A stretch of DNA of 64,000 bases, taken from assembly GCF_002929705.1 (NCBI RefSeq), contig NZ_PJIN01000001.1:1-64000 (forward strand). Direction: 5' to 3'. The translations under genes and the position numbers were made by a program. The DNA comes from Arthrobacter sp. N199823. Its GTDB lineage: Bacteria; Actinomycetota; Actinomycetes; Actinomycetales; Micrococcaceae. This document shows positions 1 to 8,693 of this stretch, piece after piece. Positions within the stretch are counted from its first letter, which is position 1. Each line of letters starts with the position of its first letter. Below the pieces are notes generated by a model, which made no database searches, was not told where the DNA came from, and saw only the letters and a program-made list of their open reading frames with translations.

Positions 1-587
1 ATGACCCGCTCCGCTTCATCGGGCAGCAATGCGGCCAGTGCATCGAGTGCGCCGCGGGCTGAGCCGAGGGCCCGCATTTCGATCCAGTGGCCCAGCAGCA
101 TGATGGCGACCAACAGGGCCAGCTCCCACCAGAAATCAAGATCGAAGCCGCCGATACCCAAACTGGTTACCCAAGAGGCGATGAACGCCACGGTGATGGC
201 CATGGAGATCAACAGCATCATCCCTGGCTGCCGCGCCTTGATTTCCTGCCATCCGCCCTTGAGGAAGGGCTGTCCGCCATAGAAGAAAATGAAGGACCCC
301 AGTAGAGGCGCAATCCAGGTTGAACCCACAAACTGCGGCGGCGTGTATCCGAGCAGGTGCCCAACCATCGGGCTGAAGAACACTACCGGGATCGAGAGGA
401 TCAGGGTCAGCCAGAACCTGTTCTTGAACATGGTGGTGCTGTGCCCGGCATGCTGACCTGCAGTATGAACAGCATGGTCGTCATGATCCATGCCTCCGTG
501 TCCCATGGCCGAATGATCCATGGTGGCTGCCTGCGGATGCGTCATCGTGTGGTGTTCGTGATTGTGCGTTTTCTCGTGCGCTTCCAT
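1..587 (-). CDS. copB: Copper-translocating P-type ATPase, CopB type (N-terminal part)
   Basis: Membrane pump that expels copper using ATP. Only about the first 195 codons are in the window; the gene runs off the left edge. The first ~50 residues are rich in His and Met (for example DHSAMGHGGMDHDDH), as in CopB-type pumps, and there is no CxxC domain. Hydrophobic segments follow (FWLTLILSIPVVFF, then MMLLISMAITVAFI), and the fragment ends in the conserved helix region LLGHWIEMRA. The ATG at 587 has an AGGGAGA ribosome site just upstream. It lies 41 bp downstream of a copper chaperone gene on the same strand, probably one operon under the CsoR-type palindrome at 1049. The metal could also be silver. 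The phosphorylation and ATP-binding domains are not visible. Confidence 0.88.
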   Translation of the reverse strand, partial: MEAHEKTHNHEHHTMTHPQAATMDHSAMGHGGMDHDDHAVHTAGQHAGHSTTMFKNRFWLTLILSIPVVFFSPMVGHLLGYTPPQFVGSTWIAPLLGSFIFFYGGQPFLKGGWQEIKARQPGMMLLISMAITVAFIASWVTSLGIGGFDLDFWWELALLVAIMLLGHWIEMRALGSARGALDALAALLPDEAERV

Positions 588-628
588 GATTCTCCCTGAT
601 GGATTGGAACGGTGAATGTCAACCAACT

Positions 629-937
629 TCAGACGACCGTGTAGCCTGCAGTGACAACGGCCGCGCGGACCATTTCCGGTGTTGCTGTACCGGCCACTGT
701 CAACGTTGAAATGGACCCAGCTACCAGGGTGACAGTCACCGAATCTGCGCCGGATACGGCGCGGACGGACTCCTCCACGGTCTGGACGCAATGCCCACAG
801 GTCAACCCCTCCAGCTCATAAACCGACCCCGTTGTATCGGCTGGCTCGGCGGATATTGCCGGGGTGGAGCAGCACGCACAGGAACTCTCCTGGATGGGCG
901 TCAGGTCGAGGTCTTCACGGTTATTCGTTCCGCACAT
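629..937 (-). CDS. copZ: Copper chaperone, heavy-metal-associated (HMA) domain protein
   Basis: Small cytosolic copper carrier of 102 residues that would deliver metal to the adjacent ATPase. The HMA domain covers roughly residues 38-102, with the metal-binding motif GLTCGHC (Cys47 and Cys50). The N-terminal extension carries another Cys cluster, CACC (Cys20, 22, 23), not found in minimal CopZ proteins and possibly a second thiol site. An AAGGA site lies ten bases before the ATG. First gene of the leftward copper operon. Length is somewhat above the ~70 residues usual for CopZ because of the extension. Confidence 0.85.
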   Translation of the reverse strand: MCGTNNREDLDLTPIQESSCACCSTPAISAEPADTTGSVYELEGLTCGHCVQTVEESVRAVSGADSVTVTLVAGSISTLTVAGTATPEMVRAAVVTAGYTVV

Positions 938-1610
938 ATCGGATGAGTCCTTAGAAAGAGGATGAATTGTGCGTTGTGGGTTGAACGGCAGTGGCGACCG
1001 GAAAGATCAACGGCGGCGACAAACTACTTCACTGACAACACCCCAAACATACCCCCTAGGGGTATTGTCGTCAAGTCGTGGCAGCTGTCATTCAGGCGTC
1101 ATCGGCAGGGGTTTTTATTGTTGAGGGAGAAGGGCCCGTCAAGAAATGCGGGGAAAGTCCACCCGTCTAGAGGTCGCTCAGGCCGATTCCCTGGTCATCG
1201 AGACACGTCGAATGTTTTCCTGTGGCCTGCCCGATGGATCTCAGGCAGGTGCAGGCTGGCAATTTGATGATGACATAGTGAGTCACACAAAGGGTTGCAT
1301 CTTGTTGTATGTGCGGAAGTTGAGGATGGCGCCGTCAAGTTTGGGCGCCTGCTCGTGGCTGCCGCTGATCATGATCTCGTCATGGCTGGTCCGGCTCCAC
1401 TCAATGGTGGAATCTCCTCCGGAGGATTGTGGGACATGGAGCAGGCAGCAGACGGGTTTCTTGGGTTCCCTCCGTGAAAAGTAAGGACCCTACTTGCGGC
1501 AGCCTCCATTTCCCTGATAGCAGTGCAGCAGCCCGCCGACAAACCCTGGCCATCTATCAAGGCTGGCGCGACCCTGGCTGCGCCGCAGCCTTTTGGTCTT
1601 AGCAAAACTG
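938..1610. other. Intergenic region with no convincing gene
   Basis: About 670 bp between the copper operon and the DUF4192 gene. Apart from the CsoR-type palindrome and the presumed copper promoter, no reading frame here has a ribosome site or a recognisable protein. The short open frames are unconvincing. Confidence 0.5.
1049..1065. promoter_or_regulatory. CsoR-type copper operator
   Basis: The 17-bp sequence ATACCCCCTAGGGGTAT is a near-perfect inverted repeat of the G/C-tract type bound by CsoR-family copper sensors. It lies about 110 bp upstream of the copper chaperone start, where the leftward promoter is expected. No csoR gene is present in the window, so the regulator must be encoded elsewhere. 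Confidence 0.7.
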
Positions 1611-2669
1611 TTATGCCATCCCCAAACCGCCAATTTCGGGTCCGCGGGTATGTGGCGGCTGGTAGGCGGTTTGTTTGTCGGTAGCCCAATCGGAGAGGAT
1701 TCCTTCGCGGACCAGGTAGTCAGTGAGTTGTGCGAGTCGGTACTCAGGGTCTGATTCCAGAGCTCGCTGAAAGCACTCATGGGCTTTGCTGCCGTGGCCT
1801 TCCCACCATTGGATGACACCCAGACTGGTGAGAACGGGGGCAGCATCGGTACCGTCTGTGCGCTGGTAGAGCTGGAACAGCACCTCGGAGGCTCGCTCAA
1901 CTCGCTTCCAGTGGGGGCTTTGCTTGGTCTGGCCCAGGAGCAGGTCACGCATGCTGTCATCGATGCCGGGGATGTCGGCGAGGAGCCGGTCTCGAACACT
2001 GATGAACTTGAGGTTCGCGATCAGCTCGGCGGCCTCGTCGTCGGTAGGTTCGCCACCGCCATCGAGCATGTTGTTCCACAGGGTTCTGGCGCGGGTGATG
2101 GCGGCTTGCGGGTTCATGGCTTCGATCCTGAAGCAATGCCGCATGATTTCGGTGCTGAGCGCCGGGCGGGCAAGCACTGGGATGCGGAACCCGGGGGAGG
2201 CCTCGATGCTGGACCCGCGAAAGACCAACTCTGCATTGAGCTCACTGGATAGCACCCCGTCCAGGGGGTAAGTGGCGCTGCCGGCGGTGCCCATGCGCAG
2301 GTAGTTGGTGAAGGTGGTTTCCCTAATCAGCCAGCCGTCACGGACGCTCACTCCCTGTTGGCTGAGCCTGCCCGTAAGTTCCTCCATTACGGCCTCGTGT
2401 GGGCGCGATTCGTTGGGGGGCCAAGTCTCGTTGGTGAACATGCCGAAGACGACGCCGGTGGCCTGGCGGTCCGTGCCGACATGATGCACTACCTGGTCAA
2501 TGAAATGTTTGGTATCGGTGCGGGGGCCCGGAAGGTTGACCCTGAGCGTAGCGCCGATGCGTTTGTCATCCAGGATGACGCAGACCAGGCTTTCGGAGGG
2601 CCAGAATCCCAGACTGTGGCCCATGAGGGCGATGAAGTCGTCTGGGGTTTTGATGCTGAGCTTTTCCAT
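1611..2669 (-). CDS. DUF4192 domain-containing protein
   Basis: Protein of 352 residues whose first half matches the actinobacterial DUF4192 family: after an initial KTPDDFIALMGHSLGFWPSE comes the typical SLVCVILDD segment. The family has no assigned function. The C-terminal ~100 residues contain a helical, TPR-like stretch (the GSKAHECFQRALESDPEYRLA region). I chose the ATG at 2669 because a GGAGGA site sits directly before it; an upstream ATG at 2744 adds a low-complexity, non-conserved stretch. The gene is monocistronic or at most loosely linked to the leftward gene upstream of it. Confidence 0.75.
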   Translation of the reverse strand: MEKLSIKTPDDFIALMGHSLGFWPSESLVCVILDDKRIGATLRVNLPGPRTDTKHFIDQVVHHVGTDRQATGVVFGMFTNETWPPNESRPHEAVMEELTGRLSQQGVSVRDGWLIRETTFTNYLRMGTAGSATYPLDGVLSSELNAELVFRGSSIEASPGFRIPVLARPALSTEIMRHCFRIEAMNPQAAITRARTLWNNMLDGGGEPTDDEAAELIANLKFISVRDRLLADIPGIDDSMRDLLLGQTKQSPHWKRVERASEVLFQLYQRTDGTDAAPVLTSLGVIQWWEGHGSKAHECFQRALESDPEYRLAQLTDYLVREGILSDWATDKQTAYQPPHTRGPEIGGLGMA

Positions 2670-2764
2670 GATTCCTCCGCGTGCTGGTGCGGCCGGCAGA
2701 TGCCAGTTACACACCTTCATGGTTCGCGGGGGTGAAAACTCCATGACCGCACTTTGTTGCAGAT

Positions 2765-3736
2765 CTAGTGTCCTTGGAGGAGTTGCTCTGCTTGGTTGAC
2801 GAGGATACGGTCGCGGGGGAGCAGGCTCATGCCGCGCATCTGGCAGTCGCGGATTTCAATGACGCGGCGGTGAAGGTGGGCAGTGGTGTGGCCGGCGACA
2901 GGGTCAAGGAGTGGCGTCCAGCGGTTTCGGAGGAGGTATTTTCGTTCGGTACTGCTTCGGCGCCAGACTGGAGTCAAGAGCACCATGAGCCAGCGGGATC
3001 GGATGCTGCGTTGGAGATTGTGTGTGGATTCGCGGAAGCGGGGCAGCATCAGGCCGACACTGACCAAGAGTACGGCCAAACTTTCGAGGATCGTAAAGGA
3101 CCAGTTGAGTCCGCCGATGAAGGGGCTGGTATGGGCGGGCGATTCTTCGATGAGCCCCAGCGCTAGTCGGTTACCCAGTGCCAAGGCCATCAGGATACAT
3201 CCGGCCGCGAAGCAGATGACTCCGGATTTGAAGGATTTACCGACCATTTTGGGCAGGAACCTCAGGCAATTTAGTGCGATGTCGGCACAGACCCAGATGA
3301 TGAATGATGATCCTACCCACAGGAACAATTGCATGCCTGGCTGGTTGCCGTAGGCGATCGGCAAGTTCTGGTTGGTTACTTCCACATGGCTTGTTGAGAA
3401 TCCGATAACGACGCATGCGCCGGCCACAGCGGAACCTAATCGTCCGCGCATGAGGTGGTGGCGCCGTCGTTCTTTATCGGTGAAGACTGCAAGGATCATG
3501 GCGGTGTGAAATTGCCAAAACCCGGCAATGATCGTCAGAACCAGTAGGAGCCCGACCCGGTTGTGTCCACCGAGGAGGGGATCAATTGCCATGTAGACGG
3601 CAGGGATGAATAGGGTGCAGGCAAGGGCAGCGAAGAATGTCGCGCGCAGGATTGAGACTCGTTCTTTATCCGAGGCTGTCGGGATCCTGACGATCGTGAG
3701 CAGCCACAACATCGCGGCTGGTACGTAGTCCATCAC
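2765..3736 (-). CDS. MAB_1171c-type multipass membrane protein
   Basis: A 323-residue protein with about seven hydrophobic segments in the first ~240 residues, then a soluble C-terminal tail of ~85 residues starting near SIRSRWLMVLLTPVW. This layout matches the actinobacterial MAB_1171c putative transporter family, which carries a C-terminal DUF6545-like domain. Its start overlaps the stop of the upstream ImmA-like gene by 4 bp, so the two are translationally coupled. The role is unknown; the pairing with a peptidase suggests a membrane target or sensor partner, which is an inference. Confidence 0.65.
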   Translation of the reverse strand: MMDYVPAAMLWLLTIVRIPTASDKERVSILRATFFAALACTLFIPAVYMAIDPLLGGHNRVGLLLVLTIIAGFWQFHTAMILAVFTDKERRRHHLMRGRLGSAVAGACVVIGFSTSHVEVTNQNLPIAYGNQPGMQLFLWVGSSFIIWVCADIALNCLRFLPKMVGKSFKSGVICFAAGCILMALALGNRLALGLIEESPAHTSPFIGGLNWSFTILESLAVLLVSVGLMLPRFRESTHNLQRSIRSRWLMVLLTPVWRRSSTERKYLLRNRWTPLLDPVAGHTTAHLHRRVIEIRDCQMRGMSLLPRDRILVNQAEQLLQGH

Positions 3737-4209
3737 CCAAAGACCTTGTTGAACCCTGGCTGATCATCGGGCGGCTCAGGGATTCTGGGGTGGATGCGTG
3801 CTGTGAGGAGGTCTGCCAAGTATTCTGCCGTGGCTTCGGCGGCGTCGTCGAAGCTGGTGCGGCCGAGCACTTTTAGCGGGGTTTCTGGGAATCCAGGAAG
3901 CTGCGCGAGTTCCAAGGACGTGGCGGTGAGCTGGTGATTCAGAATCATGTGAGCGAATTCGTGCAGGATGATTTGCTGCCGTTGCCAAGTGGAACGTGGC
4001 GGGGCATGCACGACGACGTCGAGATGTTCGTAGGAAACGTACATTCCGCAGAGGTCCTCCCCGTTTAGTGCGGGCAGTTCAACGATGGTGATAGGCCGCC
4101 CATTTTTGACCTCGAGCCATGTCTGGATGCTGTGAAGGTCGGGGCTGTTGCCCAGTTCGAGCTGCCGGTTGGCTTCCCGGGCTTCGTGGCGGATCTTCCT
4201 GTCGCTCAC
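3733..4209 (-). CDS. ImmA/IrrE-like zinc metallopeptidase
   Basis: Soluble protein with the zinc-peptidase motif HEFAH (HExxH) in the middle and a downstream acidic helix (DDAAEATAEYLADLLT) that could give the third ligand, as in ImmA/IrrE peptidases that cleave or regulate repressors. The start is uncertain: the GTG at 4209 (protein about 158 residues) begins where conserved sequence starts, while an ATG at 4314 adds 35 Pro/Ser-rich residues without a ribosome site. Its stop overlaps the start of the MAB_1171c gene. No HTH repressor gene is visible next to it, although such families often have one. Confidence 0.7.
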   Translation of the reverse strand: MSDRKIRHEAREANRQLELGNSPDLHSIQTWLEVKNGRPITIVELPALNGEDLCGMYVSYEHLDVVVHAPPRSTWQRQQIILHEFAHMILNHQLTATSLELAQLPGFPETPLKVLGRTSFDDAAEATAEYLADLLTARIHPRIPEPPDDQPGFNKVFG

Positions 4210-4411
4210 GATGTGGCCCTTGCCTTGCCGCGCGCTTGCTCCATGGTCAGATTGTAAGCCGCGGTGAGGTAGCTCTTTTGGTGTTGCTGGCGGACTTTCA
4301 TGTCTGGAACCCATCAGCTTGGTTCAGCGGTTGCGGTGATTCGCCGTGTAATTCATGCTAAGTCTGTCTGCTGCGCCTGACCATAGCTGGGTCTGACATT
4401 GCTGACTTTTT

Positions 4412-4909
4412 CTAGGCGGTCTTCCTTGCTAAGTAGTCCTTGAGGCCCTGCTCGCCGCGTCGCATCAGGGCAGCGTGGGCAAAAGTGAATGCCGGACTTG
4501 CTATCGGGCTGAGGAATGTCATCCAGCGGCTCGTGGGCCGCACGCGCCATTCAATGTTCATTTGGGTTTGACCGTTGTCGATTGTTGAGAGGACGACGCG
4601 TCCTTCGCCTTCCAGATCGCCGCCGGCATCGAAGAGGATCTCATTGGGGCTGTCGACGAGGGTTGGGTGGTAGGAGACGGACAGTGTGTAGCCGAGCGAC
4701 GCCTTGAAATTCAAAGTTGCTGTAGTTGCGAGCAGTGTGTCCGCAGCTGACGTGCCCGTGTGAGGTGCCCGTTCCAGAGGCTTTGCCAATGTGCAGCCAG
4801 GCCACCAATCCGGCCAAGCCATATTTGGATCGGCAATGACGTCCCAAACTTCCTGCTGACTGTTTGGGAACGTCCAAGAAGAAGAGAGGTCGTAAAGGCG
4901 AGCTGTCAT
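4412..4909 (-). CDS. SRPBCC family (polyketide cyclase/START-like) protein
   Basis: About 165 residues with the opening pattern of SRPBCC small-molecule-binding proteins: a first strand (LYDLSSSWTFP), a helix with QEVWDVIADPNMAWPDWWPG, then alternating strands and a long C-terminal helix (SPAFTFAHAALMRRGEQGL). The ligand is unknown. Two starts are possible, 4909 and 4966; 4909 is preferred because the shared fold begins there. Neither has a clear ribosome site. It stands alone between the ImmA pair and the arsenic locus. Confidence 0.6.
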   Translation of the reverse strand: MTARLYDLSSSWTFPNSQQEVWDVIADPNMAWPDWWPGCTLAKPLERAPHTGTSAADTLLATTATLNFKASLGYTLSVSYHPTLVDSPNEILFDAGGDLEGEGRVVLSTIDNGQTQMNIEWRVRPTSRWMTFLSPIASPAFTFAHAALMRRGEQGLKDYLARKTA

Positions 4910-5136
4910 GGGGTTATTGTTGCACGGGGCCTGCCGTATGGACACCAGGGGCCTTTGTCTCCCCATGGGCGTGACAGCATCCGATGCCGGAGGATCAGAA
5001 GATAGCTAGTGCGGTTCATCCAGCCAGACATCCAGCATCCAACTTATTTGTTTCGGCTAGCTTCTTCCGTGGTCTTTGCAGCTTCGTGGGTGGGGTTCGA
5101 GGGTGCAGGAATATGGCCATCAATGCTGGATGGTAC

Positions 5137-5634
5137 TTACAGTCTCTGTTCCACCAAGATGGTGTCTCGCCAGGTTCCCGCGTGGGGGCCGTAGTCCATG
5201 TGTGCTATGCGTTCGCGGTGGCCGATCCGCCGAAAGCCTGCCTTGTCATGGAGGGCCAAACTGGGGGAGTTCTCAGGGAAGATCGACGACTGGATGCTCC
5301 AGTAACCAAGTTCCCGCGCGCGTTCGGCTAAGGCTTGGAGCAGAATAAGTCCGATGCCACGGCCGGCAGCTCCGGGATTCACATAGACGGAATGCTCGAT
5401 GACGCCTTGGTAGACCTCACGGGTCGAGGTCGGTGTTGCGGCAGCCCATCCCTGCACTGCGCCATCGGCACTGGTGGCGACGAGGTTGAGCCCTGGAATT
5501 CTACCGGCGAAGAAGTCCTCCATAGACGGAGTGGAGATAGTGAAAGTAGCGTTGCCACCTTCGATTCCGGCGGCATAGATCCGTTCAACGGCAGCCCAAT
5601 CGGACGGGATCATCTCCCGAATTTCGGCGCTCAC
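5137..5634 (-). CDS. arsN1: GNAT N-acetyltransferase, ArsN1/PAT-like
   Basis: 165-residue acetyltransferase of the phosphinothricin N-acetyltransferase type. It shows the N-terminal PSDWAAVERIYAAGIEGGNATF segment, the acetyl-CoA loop NPGAAGRGIG and the C-terminal FRRIGHRE region. Family members acetylate the amino group of phosphinothricin; those in arsenic operons (ArsN1) acetylate arsinothricin, an organoarsenical antibiotic. The gene overlaps the stop of arsR by 4 bp and is on the same transcript, which favours the ArsN1 role. A general PAT role remains possible. Confidence 0.75.
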   Translation of the reverse strand: MSAEIREMIPSDWAAVERIYAAGIEGGNATFTISTPSMEDFFAGRIPGLNLVATSADGAVQGWAAATPTSTREVYQGVIEHSVYVNPGAAGRGIGLILLQALAERARELGYWSIQSSIFPENSPSLALHDKAGFRRIGHRERIAHMDYGPHAGTWRDTILVEQRL

Positions 5635-5981
5635 AGGCCCAGGATGCGCGCGGATGCTGCTTCGAGTGCTCCGGGTACCAGCGAGTAGTACGCCCAGGTG
5701 CCTCGTTTCTCCCGCTCCAACAAGCCAGCCTCAACCAAGATCTTGAGGTGATGGGAAACGGTGGGCTGGCCCAGGTCCAAGGGTTCGGTGAGGTCACAGA
5801 CACACGATTCGCCGCCCTCGCCCGCCTTGACGATGGAGAGCAGCCGCAGCCGGTTCGGGTCCGAGAGTGCCTTGAGAATTCGGGCAGAATCCTGGGCGTC
5901 GGCGGCGTTGAGCACGGGGCGTTCGCTGGGTTCGCAACAGACTTGCTCGGTGGTGGTCTCCATCGTTAATGCAGTGTTCAT
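5631..5981 (-). CDS. arsR: Arsenic-responsive repressor ArsR
   Basis: Winged-helix repressor of 116 residues that should release DNA on binding As(III). The arsenite-binding motif ESCVCDL (Cys60 and Cys62) lies at the start of the DNA-binding segment, followed by the recognition helix region QPTVSHHLKILVEAGLL. A further vicinal pair, Cys15-Cys16, is near the N-terminus. I place the start at 5981 rather than 6008, because the longer form would begin inside the operator at 6001. Transcribed divergently from acr3 and coupled to the acetyltransferase. Confidence 0.92.
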   Translation of the reverse strand: MNTALTMETTTEQVCCEPSERPVLNAADAQDSARILKALSDPNRLRLLSIVKAGEGGESCVCDLTEPLDLGQPTVSHHLKILVEAGLLEREKRGTWAYYSLVPGALEAASARILGL

Positions 5982-6000
5982 GTATCCATTATGCCCATAG

Positions 6001-6018
6001 ATTGACAATTGTCGATAT
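6001..6018. promoter_or_regulatory. ArsR operator 1
   Basis: ATTGACAATTGTCGATAT holds the inverted repeat TTGACAA/TTGTCGA. It is an inverted copy (16 of 18 bases) of the second site at 6036. TTGACA at 6003-6008 is a good -35 element for rightward acr3 transcription, with AATACT at 6027-6032 as a plausible -10 (18-bp spacer). Confidence 0.7.
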
Positions 6019-6035
6019 AGGGGTGAATACTTTTT

Positions 6036-6053
6036 GTATCGACAATCGTCAAT
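6036..6053. promoter_or_regulatory. ArsR operator 2
   Basis: GTATCGACAATCGTCAAT, the mirror copy of operator 1. Read leftward it contains TTGACG, a likely -35 for the arsR promoter. One operator per divergent promoter would let ArsR control both arms of the locus. Confidence 0.68.
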
Positions 6054-6079
6054 CTTACGCTTAACTGGCTAGGAGCCTT

Positions 6080-7159
6080 GTGAGTACCAAGACCACCACC
6101 CCTTCCTTTTCCGGCGAAGCCGCCGTCATGGGCAAGCTCTCCACTCTGGACCGCTATCTTGCGGTGTGGATCATTGCCGCCATGGCTGCCGGGCTACTGT
6201 TGGGACGTTTCGTTCCCGGCCTGAACACGGCCTTGGACTCGGTGAAGATTGGTTCAGTGTCCCTGCCGATCGCCATCGGCCTGCTGGTCATGATGTACCC
6301 GGTCTTGGCGAAGGTTCGCTACAACGAGACCGGTCGTGTTCTGGCGGACCGGAAACTGATGATCACCTCGCTGATCATCAACTGGGTTGCGGCGCCGGCG
6401 TTCATGTTCGCCCTGGCCTGGATCTTCGTTCCTGATCTTCCTGAGTACCGCACGGGCTTGATCATTGTGGGCCTTGCCCGGTGTATTGCCATGGTTATGA
6501 TCTGGAATGATCTGGCCTGTGGTGACCGCGAGGCCGCGACCGTGCTGGTGTTGATCAACTCCGTCTTCCAAGTCTTCGCTTTCGGCGTACTGGGTTGGTT
6601 CTACCTTCAGGTTCTCCCGGGCTGGTTGGGACTTCCGACGACGTCGGCTGACTTCTCTTTCTGGGCCATCACCGTCTCGGTGCTGATCTTCTTAGGGATT
6701 CCGCTGCTGGCAGGTTTCCTCACCCGCACGATTGGGGAAAAGGCCAAGGGCCGTGACTGGTACGAGGGCAAGTTCCTGCCCAAGCTTGGCCCCTGGGCAC
6801 TGTACGGTCTGCTCTTCACGATCGTGCTGTTGTTCGCACTCCAGGGAGAAGCCATTACCTCCAAGCCGCTGGACGTGGTCAGGATCGCGCTTCCGCTGCT
6901 GGTGTACTTCGTGGTCGTCTTCGCCGCGGGCATGGTGATCGGCAGGGTCCTGAACCTGGGTTACGCGAAGACCACCACCCTGGCCTTTACCGCCTCGGGC
7001 AACAACTTCGAGCTCGCCATCGCTGTCGCGATCGGAACCTATGGTGTCACTTCCGGACAGGCACTGGCCGGCGTCGTCGGACCCCTCATTGAGGTGCCCG
7101 TACTGGTTGCACTGGTCTACGTCGCCCTGTGGGCACGCAAACGATTCTTCACCAACTAG
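6080..7159 (+). CDS. acr3: ACR3-family arsenite efflux permease
   Basis: Ten-helix membrane carrier of 359 residues that extrudes As(III). The conserved ACR3 signature GLARCIAMVMIWN with the essential Cys135 is present, followed by Cys147 in DLACGDREA; the later SGNNFELAIAVAIG segment is also typical. It starts at a GTG with an AGGAG site at 6071. It is first in the rightward operon, just after the two ArsR operators, and would export the arsenite made by the arsenate reductases downstream. Confidence 0.95.
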   Translation: MSTKTTTPSFSGEAAVMGKLSTLDRYLAVWIIAAMAAGLLLGRFVPGLNTALDSVKIGSVSLPIAIGLLVMMYPVLAKVRYNETGRVLADRKLMITSLIINWVAAPAFMFALAWIFVPDLPEYRTGLIIVGLARCIAMVMIWNDLACGDREAATVLVLINSVFQVFAFGVLGWFYLQVLPGWLGLPTTSADFSFWAITVSVLIFLGIPLLAGFLTRTIGEKAKGRDWYEGKFLPKLGPWALYGLLFTIVLLFALQGEAITSKPLDVVRIALPLLVYFVVVFAAGMVIGRVLNLGYAKTTTLAFTASGNNFELAIAVAIGTYGVTSGQALAGVVGPLIEVPVLVALVYVALWARKRFFTN

Positions 7160-7213
7160 CCATTGCCGCCTTGCCTCAACGTCCCTCAAACTTTCCTTCA
7201 GGAGCATGATCCA

Positions 7214-7636
7214 ATGAGCAACACTGAAACCATCAAGAAGCCCTCCGTACTCTTCGTTTGCGTGCATAACGCTGGCCGGTCACAGATGGCCGCCGCCTAC
7301 CTCAGCACCCTCTCCAACGGTGCGATCGAGGTCCGATCCGCCGGTTCCCAGCCTGCCGCCTCGGTTAATCCGGCCGCTGTGGAGGCCATGGCGGAAGAGG
7401 GCATCGACATGTCCACCGAAATCCCCAAGATTCTCACCACAGACGCGGTGAAGGAATCCGACGTCGTGATCACCATGGGCTGCGGGGACACCTGCCCGAT
7501 CTTCCCCGGCAAGCGCTACGAAGACTGGGAACTCGAAGACCCGGCAGGGCAGGGTGTGGACTCCGTCCGCCCGATCCGGGATGACATCAAGGCCCGCATC
7601 CAGGCCCTCATCGCCGACCTTCTCCCCGCCAACTAG
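7214..7636 (+). CDS. arsC: Arsenate reductase, LMW-PTP (thioredoxin-type) family
   Basis: 140-residue arsenate reductase. The P-loop CVHNAGRS carries the catalytic Cys16 and Arg22; two further cysteines in GCGDTC (Cys90 and Cys94) are in the position of the resolving cysteines of thioredoxin-coupled enzymes, and the DP loop is in EDPAG. It reduces As(V) to As(III) for Acr3. The ATG at 7214 has AGGAG ten bases upstream. A thioredoxin reductase gene follows 14 bp downstream, which fits thioredoxin coupling; mycoredoxin coupling cannot be excluded. Confidence 0.93.
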   Translation: MSNTETIKKPSVLFVCVHNAGRSQMAAAYLSTLSNGAIEVRSAGSQPAASVNPAAVEAMAEEGIDMSTEIPKILTTDAVKESDVVITMGCGDTCPIFPGKRYEDWELEDPAGQGVDSVRPIRDDIKARIQALIADLLPAN

Positions 7637-7650
7637 AAAAGGGCCCTGTC

Positions 7651-8622
7651 ATGACTGAACAAATCATCATTATTGGCTCCGGCCCCGCCGGCTACACGGC
7701 CGCGATCTACGCCGCCCGCGCCGGGCATGCGCCGCTGGTCATCGCCGGCGCCGTCACCGCCGGTGGGGCGCTGATGAACACCACCGAAGTGGAAAACTTC
7801 CCCGGCTTCCCGGCCGGCATCCAGGGCCCCGAACTCATGGACAACCTCCAAGAGCAAGCCGAACGCTTCGGCGCCCGCATCATCTTCGATGACGTCACCG
7901 CCACCACCTTGGCCGGTCCCGTCAAGACGGTGACCACCGCGTCGGGCGAGCGTTACGAGGCCACGACCATCATCCTGGCCACCGGCTCCGCCTACAAGGA
8001 GCTCGGCCTGCCGGAAGAGAAGAAGTTCACCGGCCACGGCCTGTCGATGTGCGCCACCTGCGACGGGTTCTTCTTCCGCGAGCACGACATCGTCGTGGTC
8101 GGCGGGGGCGACTCGGCCATGGAGGAAGCGACGTTCCTGACCCGCTTCGCCAAGTCCGTGACCTTGATCGTGCGTCGTGATGAGCTCCGGGCCTCGAAGA
8201 TCATGGCGCAACGGGCCATGGAGAACCCGAAGATCCACATCAAGTACAACAGCGCCGTTACGGCCATCCAGGGTGAAGACAAGGTTTCCGGTGTCACCGT
8301 CCGCGACACCATCACCGGCACCGAAGAGGACCTGGCCGTCACGGGCGTCTTTGTCGCCATCGGCCACCTGCCCCGCACAGAGCTGGTGGCAGGGCAGGTC
8401 GATTTGGACGAGAACGGGTACATCCGGGTTCAGGCACCAACGACGCACACGAACCTTGAGGGCGTGTTTGCCTGCGGCGACGCCGTGGACTCCCGGTACC
8501 GGCAAGCCATCACCGCAGCGGGAACCGGGGCCGCCGCCGGCCTGGACGCCAAGAGCTACCTCGCTGCCTTGGATGACCGCCACAGCACCACGGCCAGCAT
8601 CGCTGAACCCGCCCTCGCCTAA
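7651..8622 (+). CDS. trxB: Thioredoxin-disulfide reductase
   Basis: 323-residue flavoprotein that uses NADPH to reduce thioredoxin. The N-terminal FAD fold ([10 protein letters not shown]), the redox motif CATC (Cys134 and Cys137), the NADPH fold ([12 protein letters not shown]) and the C-terminal FAD motif ([10 protein letters not shown]) are all visible. Placed between two arsenate reductases, it probably supplies electrons for arsenate reduction; no thioredoxin gene is in the operon, so the partner is encoded elsewhere. Confidence 0.95.
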   Translation: MTEQIIIIGSGPAGYTAAIYAARAGHAPLVIAGAVTAGGALMNTTEVENFPGFPAGIQGPELMDNLQEQAERFGARIIFDDVTATTLAGPVKTVTTASGERYEATTIILATGSAYKELGLPEEKKFTGHGLSMCATCDGFFFREHDIVVVGGGDSAMEEATFLTRFAKSVTLIVRRDELRASKIMAQRAMENPKIHIKYNSAVTAIQGEDKVSGVTVRDTITGTEEDLAVTGVFVAIGHLPRTELVAGQVDLDENGYIRVQAPTTHTNLEGVFACGDAVDSRYRQAITAAGTGAAAGLDAKSYLAALDDRHSTTASIAEPALA

Positions 8623-8693
8623 ACACCACTTGGCAGGGCCCTCAGCAACCGCTTACGAAACTAATTGTGAATATCTCAAGGAGAACCACGAAC

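Noticed and set aside
1146-1484. Plus-strand frame of 112 residues upstream of the copper operon
   Set aside because: No ribosome site, no conserved pattern, and overlaps another weak frame; judged chance.
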